Below the pieces are notes generated by a model, which was not told the origin of the DNA, did no database searches, and worked only from the letters and a program-made list of their open reading frames with translations. The position numbers and the translations under genes are program-made. Of a DNA stretch of 64,000 nt, positions 43,998 to 53,530 are shown one piece after another; position 1 is the first letter of the stretch; the number at the start of each line of letters is the position of its first letter. This DNA comes from Piezodorus guildinii (lineage: Eukaryota; Arthropoda; Insecta; Hemiptera; Pentatomidae), in assembly GCA_023052935.1 (NCBI GenBank), contig CM041292.1, positions 85,823,169 to 85,887,168 on the forward strand, in the 5' to 3' direction.

Positions 43998-45194
43998 ATG
44001 GCTGCAGGACCAGCTGGCCCTAGCGATATGGACGTTGCCCCGACCGAAGCCAGGGGTGAAAAAAGAACCCTCACCGATAGCGAAGGTTTTATACAAGTGA
44101 CGAAAAGGAATGCTCTAAAACCCCGCCCGGTCCCTGTGCCGCCACCGGTGTCAACATCAAATAGGTTTGAGGTAATCACACCAAAGAAAAAGCTCCCTCC
44201 CCCCATCATCATTTCGCCACCCATATCTTTTACGTCCTTGAAGGAAGAATTATTCCAGATAGGCATACAAGAATTTAAGACGAACTCTTCTCCCAAGGAG
44301 ACGAGATTATATCTGACAAATGATCTCGATCACGACATAGCTGTGAAGTTGCTACGGCACAATGAAAAAGTGCTGTTCCACTCCTACGCCCCTCGTGGAA
44401 CCAAAAGATCAAAAAAATTTGTCATTCAAGGGTTTGACCTCGACCATCCCATAGAAGAAATAACAGAGGAGCTGAAGAACAGATTGATTGGTTTCAGGTT
44501 AGCCAGGAGGCTAACCCGGAGAAACGAAGCTGGAGTGGCTTATGAGATTGAAGGAGTACAAGTCATTACCGACCCTTCAGTCAAGATTGAAGACATAAGA
44601 GCCCTCCGCAGCATCGGGAGGGTAATAATAAGGGTTTACCCCTTTAAAGAAGATGGGGCCTCTGCCCATTGCAGGAACTGTCAGCAGTTTGGGCACATTA
44701 TGAAGTATTGTGGCCGCATAGCCGCCTGTCCGTGGTGTGGGAGAACTCACGCCAACCAAAACTGCCCTCGCCCAACCGCGGCCAAATGCGCCAACTGTGG
44801 AAGAAGCCACCCTGCCTCTTCAAAGGACTGCCCACGAAGACTGGAACTAATGAAGAAAAGAAGAAACGAAGCCACTACAAGAGCTGCTGCTTCTTCAAGA
44901 CAGCCCAGCAGACTAGCCCAGCCGGACCTACCTCACTCTGGACATCTGGGAGGAACCACAGCGCCGGCACAGCAGCAGCAGTACCAGCACCAGGACCTAC
45001 CCCTACCACCACAACCTACTGGAGACGGACCAATGACAGGTACCAATCTATCCCCATCACCGGGCCAGAGTGGTACATTAGCCGACGTATTAGCGGCTAA
45101 TGCAAAACTCAGCTCCCAGATCACCCAGCTGATGACGTCTATAAACAGGATAATGGAGATGATGATGAAGGTGATAAGTAAACATTATGACTGA
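43998..45194 (+). CDS. ORF1 (gag-like RNA-binding protein) of the Jockey-type element
   Basis: 398 codons, uninterrupted. Jockey ORF1 proteins bind element RNA and direct it to the nucleus. The N-terminus is basic and proline-rich (residues 40-75). Residues about 100-215 fit the PRE_C2HC/RRM-like region (RLYLTNDLDHDIAVKLLRHN, FVIQGFDLDHPIEEI). Three zinc knuckles follow: C225-C238 (CRNCQQFGHIMKYC), C244-C256 (CPWCGRTHANQNC) and C264-C278 (CANCGRSHPASSKDC). The tail is glutamine/proline-rich, ending in a hydrophobic heptad-like segment. The stop at 45192-45194 overlaps the ORF2 start (ATGACTGA, 45187-45194). Codons look unbroken, so this protein could still be made. Confidence 0.9.
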   Translation: MAAGPAGPSDMDVAPTEARGEKRTLTDSEGFIQVTKRNALKPRPVPVPPPVSTSNRFEVITPKKKLPPPIIISPPISFTSLKEELFQIGIQEFKTNSSPKETRLYLTNDLDHDIAVKLLRHNEKVLFHSYAPRGTKRSKKFVIQGFDLDHPIEEITEELKNRLIGFRLARRLTRRNEAGVAYEIEGVQVITDPSVKIEDIRALRSIGRVIIRVYPFKEDGASAHCRNCQQFGHIMKYCGRIAACPWCGRTHANQNCPRPTAAKCANCGRSHPASSKDCPRRLELMKKRRNEATTRAAASSRQPSRLAQPDLPHSGHLGGTTAPAQQQQYQHQDLPLPPQPTGDGPMTGTNLSPSPGQSGTLADVLAANAKLSSQITQLMTSINRIMEMMMKVISKHYD

Positions 45195-45672
45195 ACATCT
45201 CGTCATCAACTACAATATCCGAGGCCTACGTCAGAAGCAGGCTGAAGTTGAACTCCTCCTACAGCAGCATCGGCCATCGGTAGTGGCGCTGAGGGACACC
45301 ATTCTTCCTGCATCTGAGTGGCTGTATATCCAGGGTTACATCGCGTACCGGGAGATGTGCAATCCAGGGACTGATGAGAGTGTCGTCATCTTGGTCAGAA
45401 GAGATGTTCCTTCACGGTTAATACCCAACCCGGTTGCTTCTACCAAGGGTACTCACATAGTCACAGTCGATGTTCACCTGAAACATCGGTACACTTTCTG
45501 CTGTGTCTATAGGAGACCCAAGGCTATAGCAACATCTATGAAGCTACTGCTGCAACACGCCCAGGGTAGAAGTCGATTTGTTGTTCTTGGGGACATCCAC
45601 ACTAGACCTTCTCCTGACCAGGGATCAGCACACCGTCACGGGGTGCCTTGCACTCCCGTACGGACCGTCTGA
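45187..45672 (+). pseudogene. ORF2 N-terminal endonuclease piece of the Jockey-type element
   Basis: Opens at the ATG overlapping the ORF1 stop, as usual for stop-start reinitiation. NYNIRGLRQK holds the first catalytic N. The next motif, normally QET in this group, reads ALRDTILP, so the catalytic glutamate is replaced by aspartate. VLGDIHTRPS keeps GD but loses the following N-A-H. From there the frame is out of register with the downstream SDH motif and ends at 45672. It appears that about 50-60 residues between GDxN and STxDL are deleted (junction near 45592-45605), shifting the frame. Confidence 0.85.
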
Positions 45673-47929
45673 CCATCGGCCTGTGCTTTACACCTTTGAG
45701 GGAACGCCCCCCACACCTCCGGCGAGCAAGTACCTCTTTCACAAGGCCGACTGGAAGGGCTATAAGGCTAGTGTCGATAATACACTACCCAAGATACAGC
45801 CTCTGAGATCTGAAGCCGAGGTGGATGGCGCTGTGGCCGTCATCACCACTACCATACAGAAGTCAGCGAATTATAATATCCCTAGATTCAGCCCCCAGCC
45901 GATCGCTCTCAGAAAGCCTCCGAGGCACATACTCGCCTTGGTAGCCCAAAGGAACAACCTGAGGAACGTCTTTTACCGCACGGGTGATTACGGCTTGAAA
46001 CCGGCCATCAATGCGATGACCAGGCAGATAGCCAGCCTCATGCGTGCCTGGAAGACCGCCCTCTGGCACGAACAGCTCCGGAGGACTCATGACGACCAGA
46101 AGCAATTCTGGAAACTCATCAGGACTCATGTCGCCAAGAAGAGGACTGTGCACCTGACGTCTGAGAGCGATCTGTTGACCCCGGTTAAACAGGCTGAACT
46201 CCTGGCTATCGACTATGAAGCGAGGGAAGAGGCTCGTGTGAGTGCTGCTCCTGGACTTCCAGAAGGGAGACCTCCGTCCCCCAATGAGAAGCCCATCCAC
46301 TTCACCTTCAAGCAGCTTGAGTCGGTGCTACGACGTACTAAGGGCAATAAGTCCTCTGGGAAGGACGATATTCCTTATGTCCTGTTGAAGATGCTCCCTA
46401 GGAGGGGTAAAGTCTTCTTATTGAACATTTTTAACACGTGCATCCGGTTATCGTATTTTCCTAAGGCTTGGAAAGAAGCGATCGTAGTGCCACTACTCAA
46501 ACCGGGGAAGAGTGGAGATTCAACGGAACACTATCGCCCGATCAGTCTTCTCTCGCACATGAGTAAGATCTTAGAAAGGCTGGTTCACCACCATCTGATG
46601 AAGCACTGTACGGAGGAGAACATCATCCCACCTGAACAGACAGGATTCCAACGAGGGGTAGCCTGTGAACACCATCTGGCGAAGTTGCAGGCCCACACCA
46701 TGGAGCGGATGAGGAAGAACAACGATGCCACAGCACTAATCTCCTTGGACTGCACACAGGCCTTTGACTGTGTGTCTCACACTCTTTTACTCCGCCGTCT
46801 GGAGGAGTTCAAGTTCCCTGCCTCCCTATGCCGATTGATCCGAAGCTATCTTAGTCGAAGATCTTTCGTTGTAAGGGTCGGCGGGAGCCTGTCGAATCCA
46901 CACGATACCATCTGGCGGGTACCTCAAGGGTCTGTACTAGGGCCACTACTATTTGTCGTTTTCACGGCACCGGTGGTCTCAGTAAAGCATCCGGGAGCAA
47001 CAGTAGCAGCCTATGCGGACGACATCGCCATTTACTCCACCAGCATGAGCGCCACCAAGGCACGTGACCAGGCTCAGAAAGCAGCCAACGTCATAGTTGG
47101 GGAATTGAAGAAGATCGGAATCAGAGTTAACCCAGCTAAAACGGACGCCATCATCTTGTCCTTCCAGAAGGGGAAGAAGAAGTTACTCACCGAGTTTGAG
47201 ATAGACAGCGTAAAACTTCCTCTCTCCAACTCAATTCTTTACCTAGGTGTGACCTTGGACCGACACCTGACATTCTCCAGCCATGTACGGGAAAGAATCA
47301 AGCTGGCCCGCAGGAAGTCCCATAGACTCTACCACCTACTTATCTCGCCGCAGCTCTCACTGCGACTCAAGTTGCAAATCTACAAGGCCGTTATCAGACC
47401 GACTCTACTCCATGGTGCGCCCCTGCTCTGCCACCTCTATCAGTCCACGCTCAAAAGGCTGCAGAGTTATCAGAACTCCGTCCTAAGGAGGATAGTCAGA
47501 GGAACCACACTCCAGCGGGCGAGAAATGCCACCATCCACGAGGAACTCCATCTTCCCTCGGTGCCAGAGTTCATCAGCAGGAGGCACGTCAAGTTCTTTG
47601 ACGGGTTAAAGGCTTGTGCGAACCCTCTCTTCAGGGACGTAGTTCCACCACCTGCGCCTGGAAGGTGGCAAGGCTCTCGACGTGGTCGCCCTGGGAAGGG
47701 GTCTGGACTCTGCAGTCTGACCCGCATACATTTAACCACCAGCAAAATGATTCCTCCCCATTTTACTTCAACAAAGGCACAAAGCCACCCCACTCCTCAA
47801 GCGCATACCGCGCCTAGTGCGAAAGGAACCTTAGAATGCCAACGGGCAATACGAGGCCTGAGCCATGGACTGTATATACCATTGCTGCTGTATATACATA
47901 GAATGTTTTTGTATTTATTTTGTAAATAA
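45593..47929 (+). pseudogene. ORF2 endonuclease end and complete reverse transcriptase of the Jockey-type element
   Basis: The frame resumes with TSTLDLLLTRD and GPSDHRPVLY (the last endonuclease motifs), linker HKADWKGYK, then RT: NKSSGKDDIPYVLL, HYRPISLLSHMSKILERL, EQTGFQRGVACEHHLAKL, LISLDCTQAFDCVSH (palm A), VPQGSVLGPLLF (B), VAAYADDIAIYS (catalytic YADD), LGVTLDRHLTF, and RPTLLHGAPLL. All RT blocks are present without stops. No RNase H follows, as is usual for most of the Jockey clade. The Met at 45578 is not a biological start, so translation would need a frameshift from the upstream piece. Confidence 0.9.
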
Positions 47930-47962
47930 AGTTGGAGGATAAGAAAAAAAAAAAAAAAAAAA

Positions 47963-47977
47963 TGATGAAATTTATTA
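47963..47977. repeat. Target-site duplication, right copy, of the Jockey-type element
   Basis: TGATGAAATTTATTA directly follows the poly-A tail and is identical to 43667-43681. Confidence 0.92.
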
Positions 47978-48179
47978 ATCATGATTGCGTTAAAATATAA
48001 TTATTACCAATTCATTGATTAGTTACTTGATAATTAATTATATCTTTATTTCATTCATTGCTTTTTATTTCGTCATTCTATATGTAGTCTGTTTCTAGTT
48101 GTTTATTCTTTTATTTAATTATTTATTTCTTACTTTCTCTTTGTTTTGCGTGTAAGGTATTATATCTACTTCAATAAAA

Positions 48180-48254
<75 letters not shown>

Positions 48255-49080
48255 CACTGTTTTCACTTTAGCTCCTTTGCGGATTGACACATTACTGCTG
48301 ACAGGTGTGAATGAATAAATGGAGGAATGAGAGAATATCATTTAAAACCATATGTGATTAAGTTTTCATAATAATTTCACTTATATATTTAAATTTACTC
48401 ATGATGTTTTAATAAGGCCCTAAAAATAATATCTATCCTTGAACTTTTTGCATGGAAGAAATGAATCTATTAATAATCAACGAACCAATTTATTTATAAT
48501 TAAATAATGTTTTAAACTCCTTCAAACGAAAGAAAAGCCTTTTGTCTTGTCTAATTTAATAAATTATTTATTTTAATTTAACATCGCTAAATAAGTATGG
48601 TTGTACTTACCTACTGATTATCTAAAAAATGTTAGGCTCTAAGAATGGGTAAGTCAGCGGTTTCCGTTGGAGGAGAACTGAAGAGCCTAGCCCGAAGGTA
48701 TTCTGTTTTACATAGGAAAGTAGAAATTTTTGTCAGGGTCCTCAAATGGGTTTAGCTGGTTGTTTCTTTGTAGCGGCGGCCCACCGTATGGGAGGTAGAA
48801 TATATTATCCTTTGTTTTTCAACCATTGACAAACGTTTCCAATCTGCCAACCTATCTCCCTCTCTTAAACTGTTTGTCTTCCTTGCCGTATTTATGATAA
48901 AACCGTTTAGGTACTGTCAGCTCTTGTGACGTGGTTAACATTATAAATGAATTATCATTAAGGTGTATTTTATAACATCCTTTAACCATGATATCTGTCT
49001 TAAAATAATTCTTAAGCATTATATTTCGCTTACAGATTAACCCAATTAATAAATAGTTTATTTTAAAGGTATATAAACAT
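47978..49080. other. AT-rich stretch with a (TA)n array
   Basis: Poly-A and (AT)n at 48175-48251. A GC-richer patch at 48650-48800 has no frame or known motif. The 81-codon minus frame at 48852-49097 runs into the SINE at its start and is not a gene. Confidence 0.45.
48197..48251. repeat. (TA)n microsatellite preceded by poly-A
   Basis: About 55 bp of alternating AT directly after an A20 run, possibly grown from an old poly-A tail. Confidence 0.95.
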
Positions 49081-49122
49081 GTATGACGCGGGTTCAAGCC
49101 CGGAAGAAGACTCTCGGAGTTT

Positions 49123-50017
49123 TTAACCTTTAACTGGTGAGGTGGGGTCTACAGGACCCCAGGGCCTCTTTAAAGTTTTGTGAATCCCACTGTCCAGATC
49201 CTATCGGCTTGTGAAAACCTGGCATTTCCTGTCTCGACATGATTGTAATATAGCATACTTTTGTAGTCAGTTTTTATCCAGTTTTGCTTTAGGACAGTGT
49301 TATTGGGGTCCTATTAGACCCCACCTCAAAATTACTGTTCGGATTTGTTAAAAGTGTGTTTTCTAATTTGTTGAAAGAAATGTCTCGTGATCGTGTTATT
49401 TTACGCACCTTTTTAATTATATTAAGAAGCTGGGATCATCTTTGTTAAAGGATCACATGACCATACTGTCAGAAAATACTAGATTTCCCTTGGAGTTCGG
49501 TTTAATGCTCAATCATCATTAGAGAAAAAAACCCAGAAGAATGTAACACATATAGTCATGAGGTCCCTCCGAAGAAAAGGAGATGTAATTTTTATCATAG
49601 AAACAAGGATAGGAAATCATCTGTAGTTTGTATTAAATGTGAACAAAATATTCGTGGACAATGTTAGGCTTCCTATTGCAAAATCTGTGCCTAATATTAG
49701 CTGTGCATGCTTACTTTACGATATAAAAGTTTCATTTTTTTAATAATTTCTCGTTTTTTAAATATAATAAACTTTAAGATAAGGAAGGACTTGTTTATAT
49801 ATTATTTTACAAATGTTTTCATTGCTTATAATATAAAATTAAAAAAAAAAAAGTATTAATAAAATGTATTTAATAATATAAGACATTTATTTAATTTTAT
49901 AAGCATCCTTTCGTATGGTACCTAATTAACGTATTTTACAGGAATAAAAAATTCTAGTTGTTTCATATATAGACCCCATCTCACCAATTTTGACCATAAA
50001 TTTCACCACACGGTTAA
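49123..50017 (+). mobile_element. piggyBac-type transposon, internally deleted, flanked by TTAA
   Basis: TTAA at 49123-49126 and 50014-50017 fall exactly where the host SINE is interrupted. The left end is CCTTTAACTGGTGAGGTGGG; its reverse complement recurs imperfectly at 49967-49987 (GACCCCATCTCACCAATT). GGGGTC/GACCCC hairpins lie at 49144-49162 and 49306-49322. Between the ends only scraps of transposase remain. About 895 bp are left of an element whose autonomous members usually exceed 2 kb. It is a non-autonomous derivative. Confidence 0.83.
49380..49705 (+). pseudogene. piggyBac transposase remnants (start of DDE region joined to C-terminal Cys-rich tail)
   Basis: ATG at 49380 reads MSRDRVILR, like the MSRDRFxxILR string at the start of the piggyBac DDE domain. 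The next legible part (49429-49522) is LLKDHMTILSENTRFPLEF. After a stop and frameshift, 49562-49675 reads VPPKKRRCNFYHRNKDRKSS then VCIKCEQNIRGQC, the C-terminal cysteine-rich zinc-binding domain, with some cysteines lost. All catalytic aspartates are missing, so most of the DDE core was deleted. Confidence 0.75.
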
Positions 50018-50204
50018 ATTAGGTAAAAAATCTTTGATTATACTGTCCTTCGGAAGGAACGTAAAGCAACCAATGCGTTTTCAGATACTCATAAAAGATC
50101 CCTATGGTAGGCAAAAGTAATGACTTGCACTGTAACATCGTTTGATAAGCCACAATAGTCAATAGTGACATGGAATGAATAAACAAACAAATTTACCCCG
50201 GGGA

Positions 50205-50482
50205 TCACTTGTAGCTGGGTGGCTAGCGTAACAGCCTCTCATGCTAAAGGTCACGGGTTCAAACCCGCAGGTGGTCCTAGGATTTTTTAATGGGAGTAAA
50301 AAATCCTTAGTTACGCCGTCTTTCGGAGGGGACGTTAAAAGGTGGTCCCGAGCCTGTGCGATGTCAGGTACTCGTTAAAGATCCCTATCCTAATAAAACC
50401 TCGATAGGCAAAATTTAGGACTCCTACTGTAGCATCGTCCGATTAGCTATAGTAGCATAAATTGACGTTAAATAAATAAATA
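50205..50482 (+). mobile_element. tRNA-derived SINE, type C, copy 3 (most complete)
   Basis: A box TAGCTGGGTGGCTAGCGTAA (about 50212-50231) and B box GGTTCAAACCC (about 50257-50267) lie in a tRNA-like head. A body with CTTTCGGAGGGGACGTTAAA, GGTGGTCCCG and AGATCCCTATCCTAATAAAA follows, then TAGCATCGTCCGATTAGC, ending in (AAAT)n. ACAAATTTA at 50187-50200 and after the tail near 50489-50497 is a possible target-site duplication. The central CGGAGGGGACGTTAAA-type block resembles a core seen in many invertebrate SINEs (from memory, not verified). Confidence 0.85.
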
Positions 50483-50585
50483 AACAGCAACAAATTTATA
50501 TATGAAATATATATTATGGCAATTCATTTGAGACATGGGCATTTTCAAATGGGAGTTTTCCACAAAAATAAATGGTTTAGGGTCT

Positions 50586-50620
50586 CCTAAATGTAAGTGA
50601 AAGTCATGTGTTGCCCACAC
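50586..50620 (-). repeat. TIR fragment of DNA element family T
   Basis: AAATGTAAGTGAAAGTCATG followed by TGTTGCCC matches the right terminal repeat of the copy at 53531-54566 (AAGTGAAAGTCGTGTGTTG). No element body is attached; it is a solo end or the edge of a decayed copy. Confidence 0.5.
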
Positions 50621-50789
50621 CAGATTTTTATATTAGAAATCCAACTTTTTTGGGCGTTTAGCAACTTTTTTTTTATAATGGAATGATAATTTACCTCCGA
50701 TTGTCATGTAGTTGAAACAAGATCAGTAAATATTGTCGCATTACGTTTTTATATATTTTTTTTTTTTTTTTACAAAATAATTTATCCAT

Positions 50790-51010
50790 AAAAGATAAAT
50801 TAATGGCTAAGAAATACGGAAGAGAGCACAGCGGTAACCCCCCGCGGACTAAGGAGATGCTATCGCCCGTGCGCTGCCCACTTATCACAATCATCTCTCC
50901 ACTAAATCATAAAGACAGCAAGAGTGGACCATTTTTAATAAGCCCACTCTCTCCTCCGATCGGTTTTATTATCCATGTATTCCTGCGACAAATGTAGAGT
51001 AGCGCCTTGA
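50790..51010. promoter_or_regulatory. GC-richer island with homeodomain-like sites
   Basis: Unique block with CCCCCCGCGGACTAAGG, ACCATTTTTAATAAGCC, GGTTTTATTATCCATG and CCCAATGGG. Frames of 64-67 codons run on both strands, which is not expected of a real exon. Regulatory nature is inferred from composition and site content only. Confidence 0.25.
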
Positions 51011-51069
51011 TCGCCCAATGGGAACGCTATCAATGTAAATTTATCAACAAAAATATCACATATCATATT

Positions 51070-52000
51070 GAAAAGGTGTTAGAAAGCTAGATTAAACATA
51101 ATGGGTAAGGAGTTTAAATTTCTTTCTACCATACTTATTACAAAAATGCATTTCTTGCGGTCCTAAGACTCTTACTAACCAGCTAATTACTTTGATGAAG
51201 TGATCAATTACGTCACGACTTCTAGCCCATCGAACATACTGTTAGTTTTTGTTTTAAATAGTCTGTTACTTCTCGAAAAAGGCGATAATACATTTCTTGC
51301 AGTTTAGAAACTCTTACTAATAACCGCCAGAAGAGCAAACTTCCAGCGAAACCACGTGGAGGCTAGAGGCCCATACGTTAAAGTACCCCGTTGTGTGACT
51401 AATAAAGAGCAAATTGAATTAAAATAAGACGAGATTGAGTTAATAATGATTATATTATACGATGTAATTGTGTGAATATACGATTTTGTTAATTTATACC
51501 AGATTTTAATTTTAATTTAAAGTACAATATCTAGGATTTTGCTATTTTTTCTGCTATGAGTAAAGGAATATATAAAATTTCAAAATGAAAATATTAAAGG
51601 CAATAATAAAAGATTAATTTTTCAAAATAAACAAATTTTGTTATCAAAACAGTATATTAAGGCTTATTGAGGACTCCTATTCTGTCAAAATTTTACTGTT
51701 GTTTCAGTATTACTTTTTGAAATGTATTTTTGTCTCTTTTGAGACATAACACACGAGTTATAAAACAAAGACTAATCGGATGTTCGATGGGCTAGTAATC
51801 GTGACATAATTGATCACTTCATTAAATTAATTATCTGCTTAGTAAGAGTTTTAAGACCGCAAACAATTTTTATAATAAGTATGGTAGAAAGAAAATTTTA
51901 AAAATAATTCTAGATGTATGTTTGTTGAGGTGGTCAACCATGCATGGTTCCAGGACTATTATGTTTAATCTAACTTTCTAAAACCTTTTAGCTTTCTAAA
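51070..52000. mobile_element. Long-TIR (fold-back) DNA element
   Basis: Left arm about 51075-51245 and right arm about 51778-51997 are inverted copies at roughly 85 percent identity. AGATTAAACATAATGGG pairs with CTATTATGTTTAATCT, and TTTCTTTCTACCATACTTAT pairs with ATAAGTATGGTAGAAAG. CTAGCCCATCGAACAT pairs with ATGTTCGATGGGCTAG. The right arm has an extra segment of about 50 bp (GGTCAACCATGCATGGTTCC). The interior (51250-51770) has a GC-richer part with no transposase. A third partial arm in left-arm orientation follows at about 52045-52175, so a second copy may be nested or adjacent. Confidence 0.7.
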
Positions 52001-52044
52001 GATTTTTTTTTTAAATTACACATCTAGAAATATTTTTAAACATT

Positions 52045-52175
52045 TCTTTCTGTTATACTTATTATAAAAATGCATTTTTTGCGGTTTTGAAGCTCTAACT
52101 AAGCCACTGGTGTTCGATGAGGTAGTCAACCATGGCATCTGGCTCCTGGACTATTTGCATTTAGCATGTTTTAAA
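52045..52175. repeat. Additional partial arm of the long-TIR element
   Basis: TTTCTTTCTGTTATACTTAT, AAAATGCATTTTTTGCGGTT and GTTCGATGAGGTAGTCAACC match parts of both arms of 51070-52000. It could be the edge of another copy or a duplicated end. Confidence 0.6.
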
Positions 52176-53080
52176 TAACATGGTAATTAAGAGATGCTTC
52201 AAAGGAAAGACCCTACTGTTTGTAGACTAGCGGTTGTGAGAGAGAGGAGGTAATTTCGTCAAGATCATATTTAGCCACCTCGAGTTGAACCAGATATCTG
52301 GAGACTCAGTGCTTAGAACTAGAATTACCTTATTTCTTATCGCCATAAACATGTTTTAATTTATAAACATTTATCAATTAAAAATTAATAAACTAAAGGA
52401 AAAGATGAAAATCTATAGGAAAGTATTTAAGAAAAAAGACCTTGTGCGTTTTACGCCATCTTAAAAAAAAAATCCCTTTTTTCCAGTTTCTACTCAATAA
52501 ATCGAATAAAGTGCGTTATTATTATATATAACGTTATTATCCATTTCGCTGTGAACTGCACTAATTTAAAGTTATTAGGACTAAAATGCTGGCAAAACTG
52601 ACTTTTTACGGTTTTTGACATTTTGGTCATATGTTGGCTGCCCGTATCTCAGAAGTTGTAATTCAATATGTTAATTATGGTACTTGCAGTAAACATAATG
52701 CTCTTTGGAAATGATAACGACAATGTTTTACATAAAATACTCAGGAAGTGAGTTCTTGAGAAAAAAAGTGCTTTTTATTTTTTAAGATGGCTGAAAACGC
52801 ATTCGGTCTGCAAGAATGAAAACTTGGGTTTTTTAAGAGATGATCAATACATACAATTGCACTTAAAAATCAAAACTTCCCAACCTTTTCAAGCAAGCCC
52901 TCTTTTTTAGTTAATTGTACTAGGCTATAGTCATTATAGTCGGGAATAAATTATTTTTTAGAATTTTAATTTGTAATTTCAAAGCTGATAAAATGATCAC
53001 AAATTATTTCGTGACAGATAATTAACATTTCAATTTTATCTATTTACTTTTAGTCTCTAAAATAAACAAATATTAAATCT
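52176..53080. other. AT-rich stretch without recognisable gene
   Basis: No frame or repeat recognised. A GC-richer patch of about 100 bp at 52205-52310 carries no motif I can name. Confidence 0.4.
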
Positions 53081-53320
53081 ATAAGTGCCCCATAAAAGCG
53101 TGGTTCATCCCCTTATTGCTAAGGCAGCAACAATAGAGCCATTTTCCGGAGCGAAAACACTTGTTGATGCCGAGGAAGAGATGAATTTTGCGGGAATGGT
53201 AATTGTGGAGAGGCTAGAGGACCACAAAAAGCTTGTGCTTTATTGTTGGGGTTGTGGCTGGACCCTAAATGGACCCTATTGCGGCTGCCCTGTCTGTCCA
53301 CTTTCTATACCCAAATAAAT
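53080..53320 (+). other. GC-richer patch with a 77-codon open frame, unknown
   Basis: The frame 53085-53318 encodes a mixed-composition peptide with AEEEMNFAGMVIVERLEDHK and a cysteine-rich end (CWGCGWTLNGPYCGCPVC). Cysteines look zinc-ribbon-like, but spacing fits no family I know. An antisense frame of 60 codons overlaps it. No promoter, splice or poly-A context supports expression. It may be a conserved non-coding patch open by chance. Confidence 0.2.
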
Positions 53321-53530
53321 ATAAATATACATCTAATGCCTATGCTTCTTTATTCATTAAATTACAATTACTATACTGCTATAAATACAATAAAAATATT
53401 CAAACATTAATTGCTAGAAACAAATTGTATAATCATAAAAACACGTTTTAATGATTACTGAAATTTATAACTATAAATAGACAAGAGCTGATAGTGCCAC
53501 AAAATATCAAATAAAATTATGTTACTTTAT

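Larger units (their letters stand above)
43682..47962 (+). mobile_element. Jockey-type non-LTR retrotransposon, long copy with target-site duplication
   Basis: A 4.28-kb insertion flanked by the 15-bp repeat TGATGAAATTTATTA (43667-43681 and 47963-47977). Order: 5' UTR (about 316 bp), ORF1, overlapping ORF2 (endonuclease and RT, no RNase H), short 3' UTR, AATAAA at 47926-47931, A19 tail. GC content is far above the surroundings. The 5' end is not obviously truncated. ORF2 is broken by an internal deletion in the endonuclease. A decayed relative lies at 15715-16815 on the minus strand. An intact duplication and clean ORF1 and RT point to a young insertion. Confidence 0.92.
49081..50175 (+). mobile_element. 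tRNA-derived SINE, type C, copy 2, split by a piggyBac insertion
   Basis: The left part (49081-49126) starts at the B box, GCGGGTTCAAGCCCGG, and continues to CTCTCGGAGTTTTTTAA-like sequence. The right part (50014-50175) resumes at TTAAATTAGGTAAAAAATCT and follows the type C body (CTTCGGAAGGAACG, AAAGATCCCTATGG, TAACATCGTTTGATAAGCC). In the uninterrupted copy at 50205-50482 these two parts are continuous through GATTTTTTAATGGGAGTAAA, so the TTAA in that string is the insertion site. The A-box half is missing (5'-truncated). Confidence 0.83.

Noticed and set aside
45863..46300. 145-codon minus-strand frame (and other antisense frames at 43919, 44577, 44933, 47470)
   Set aside because: Shadows of the Jockey-type ORF1 and ORF2 in the reverse frame, without domains of their own.
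43682..47962. R1-clade or I-clade assignment of this element
   Set aside because: No RNase H after RT, three-knuckle gag and a poly-A tail with random-looking target fit Jockey better.
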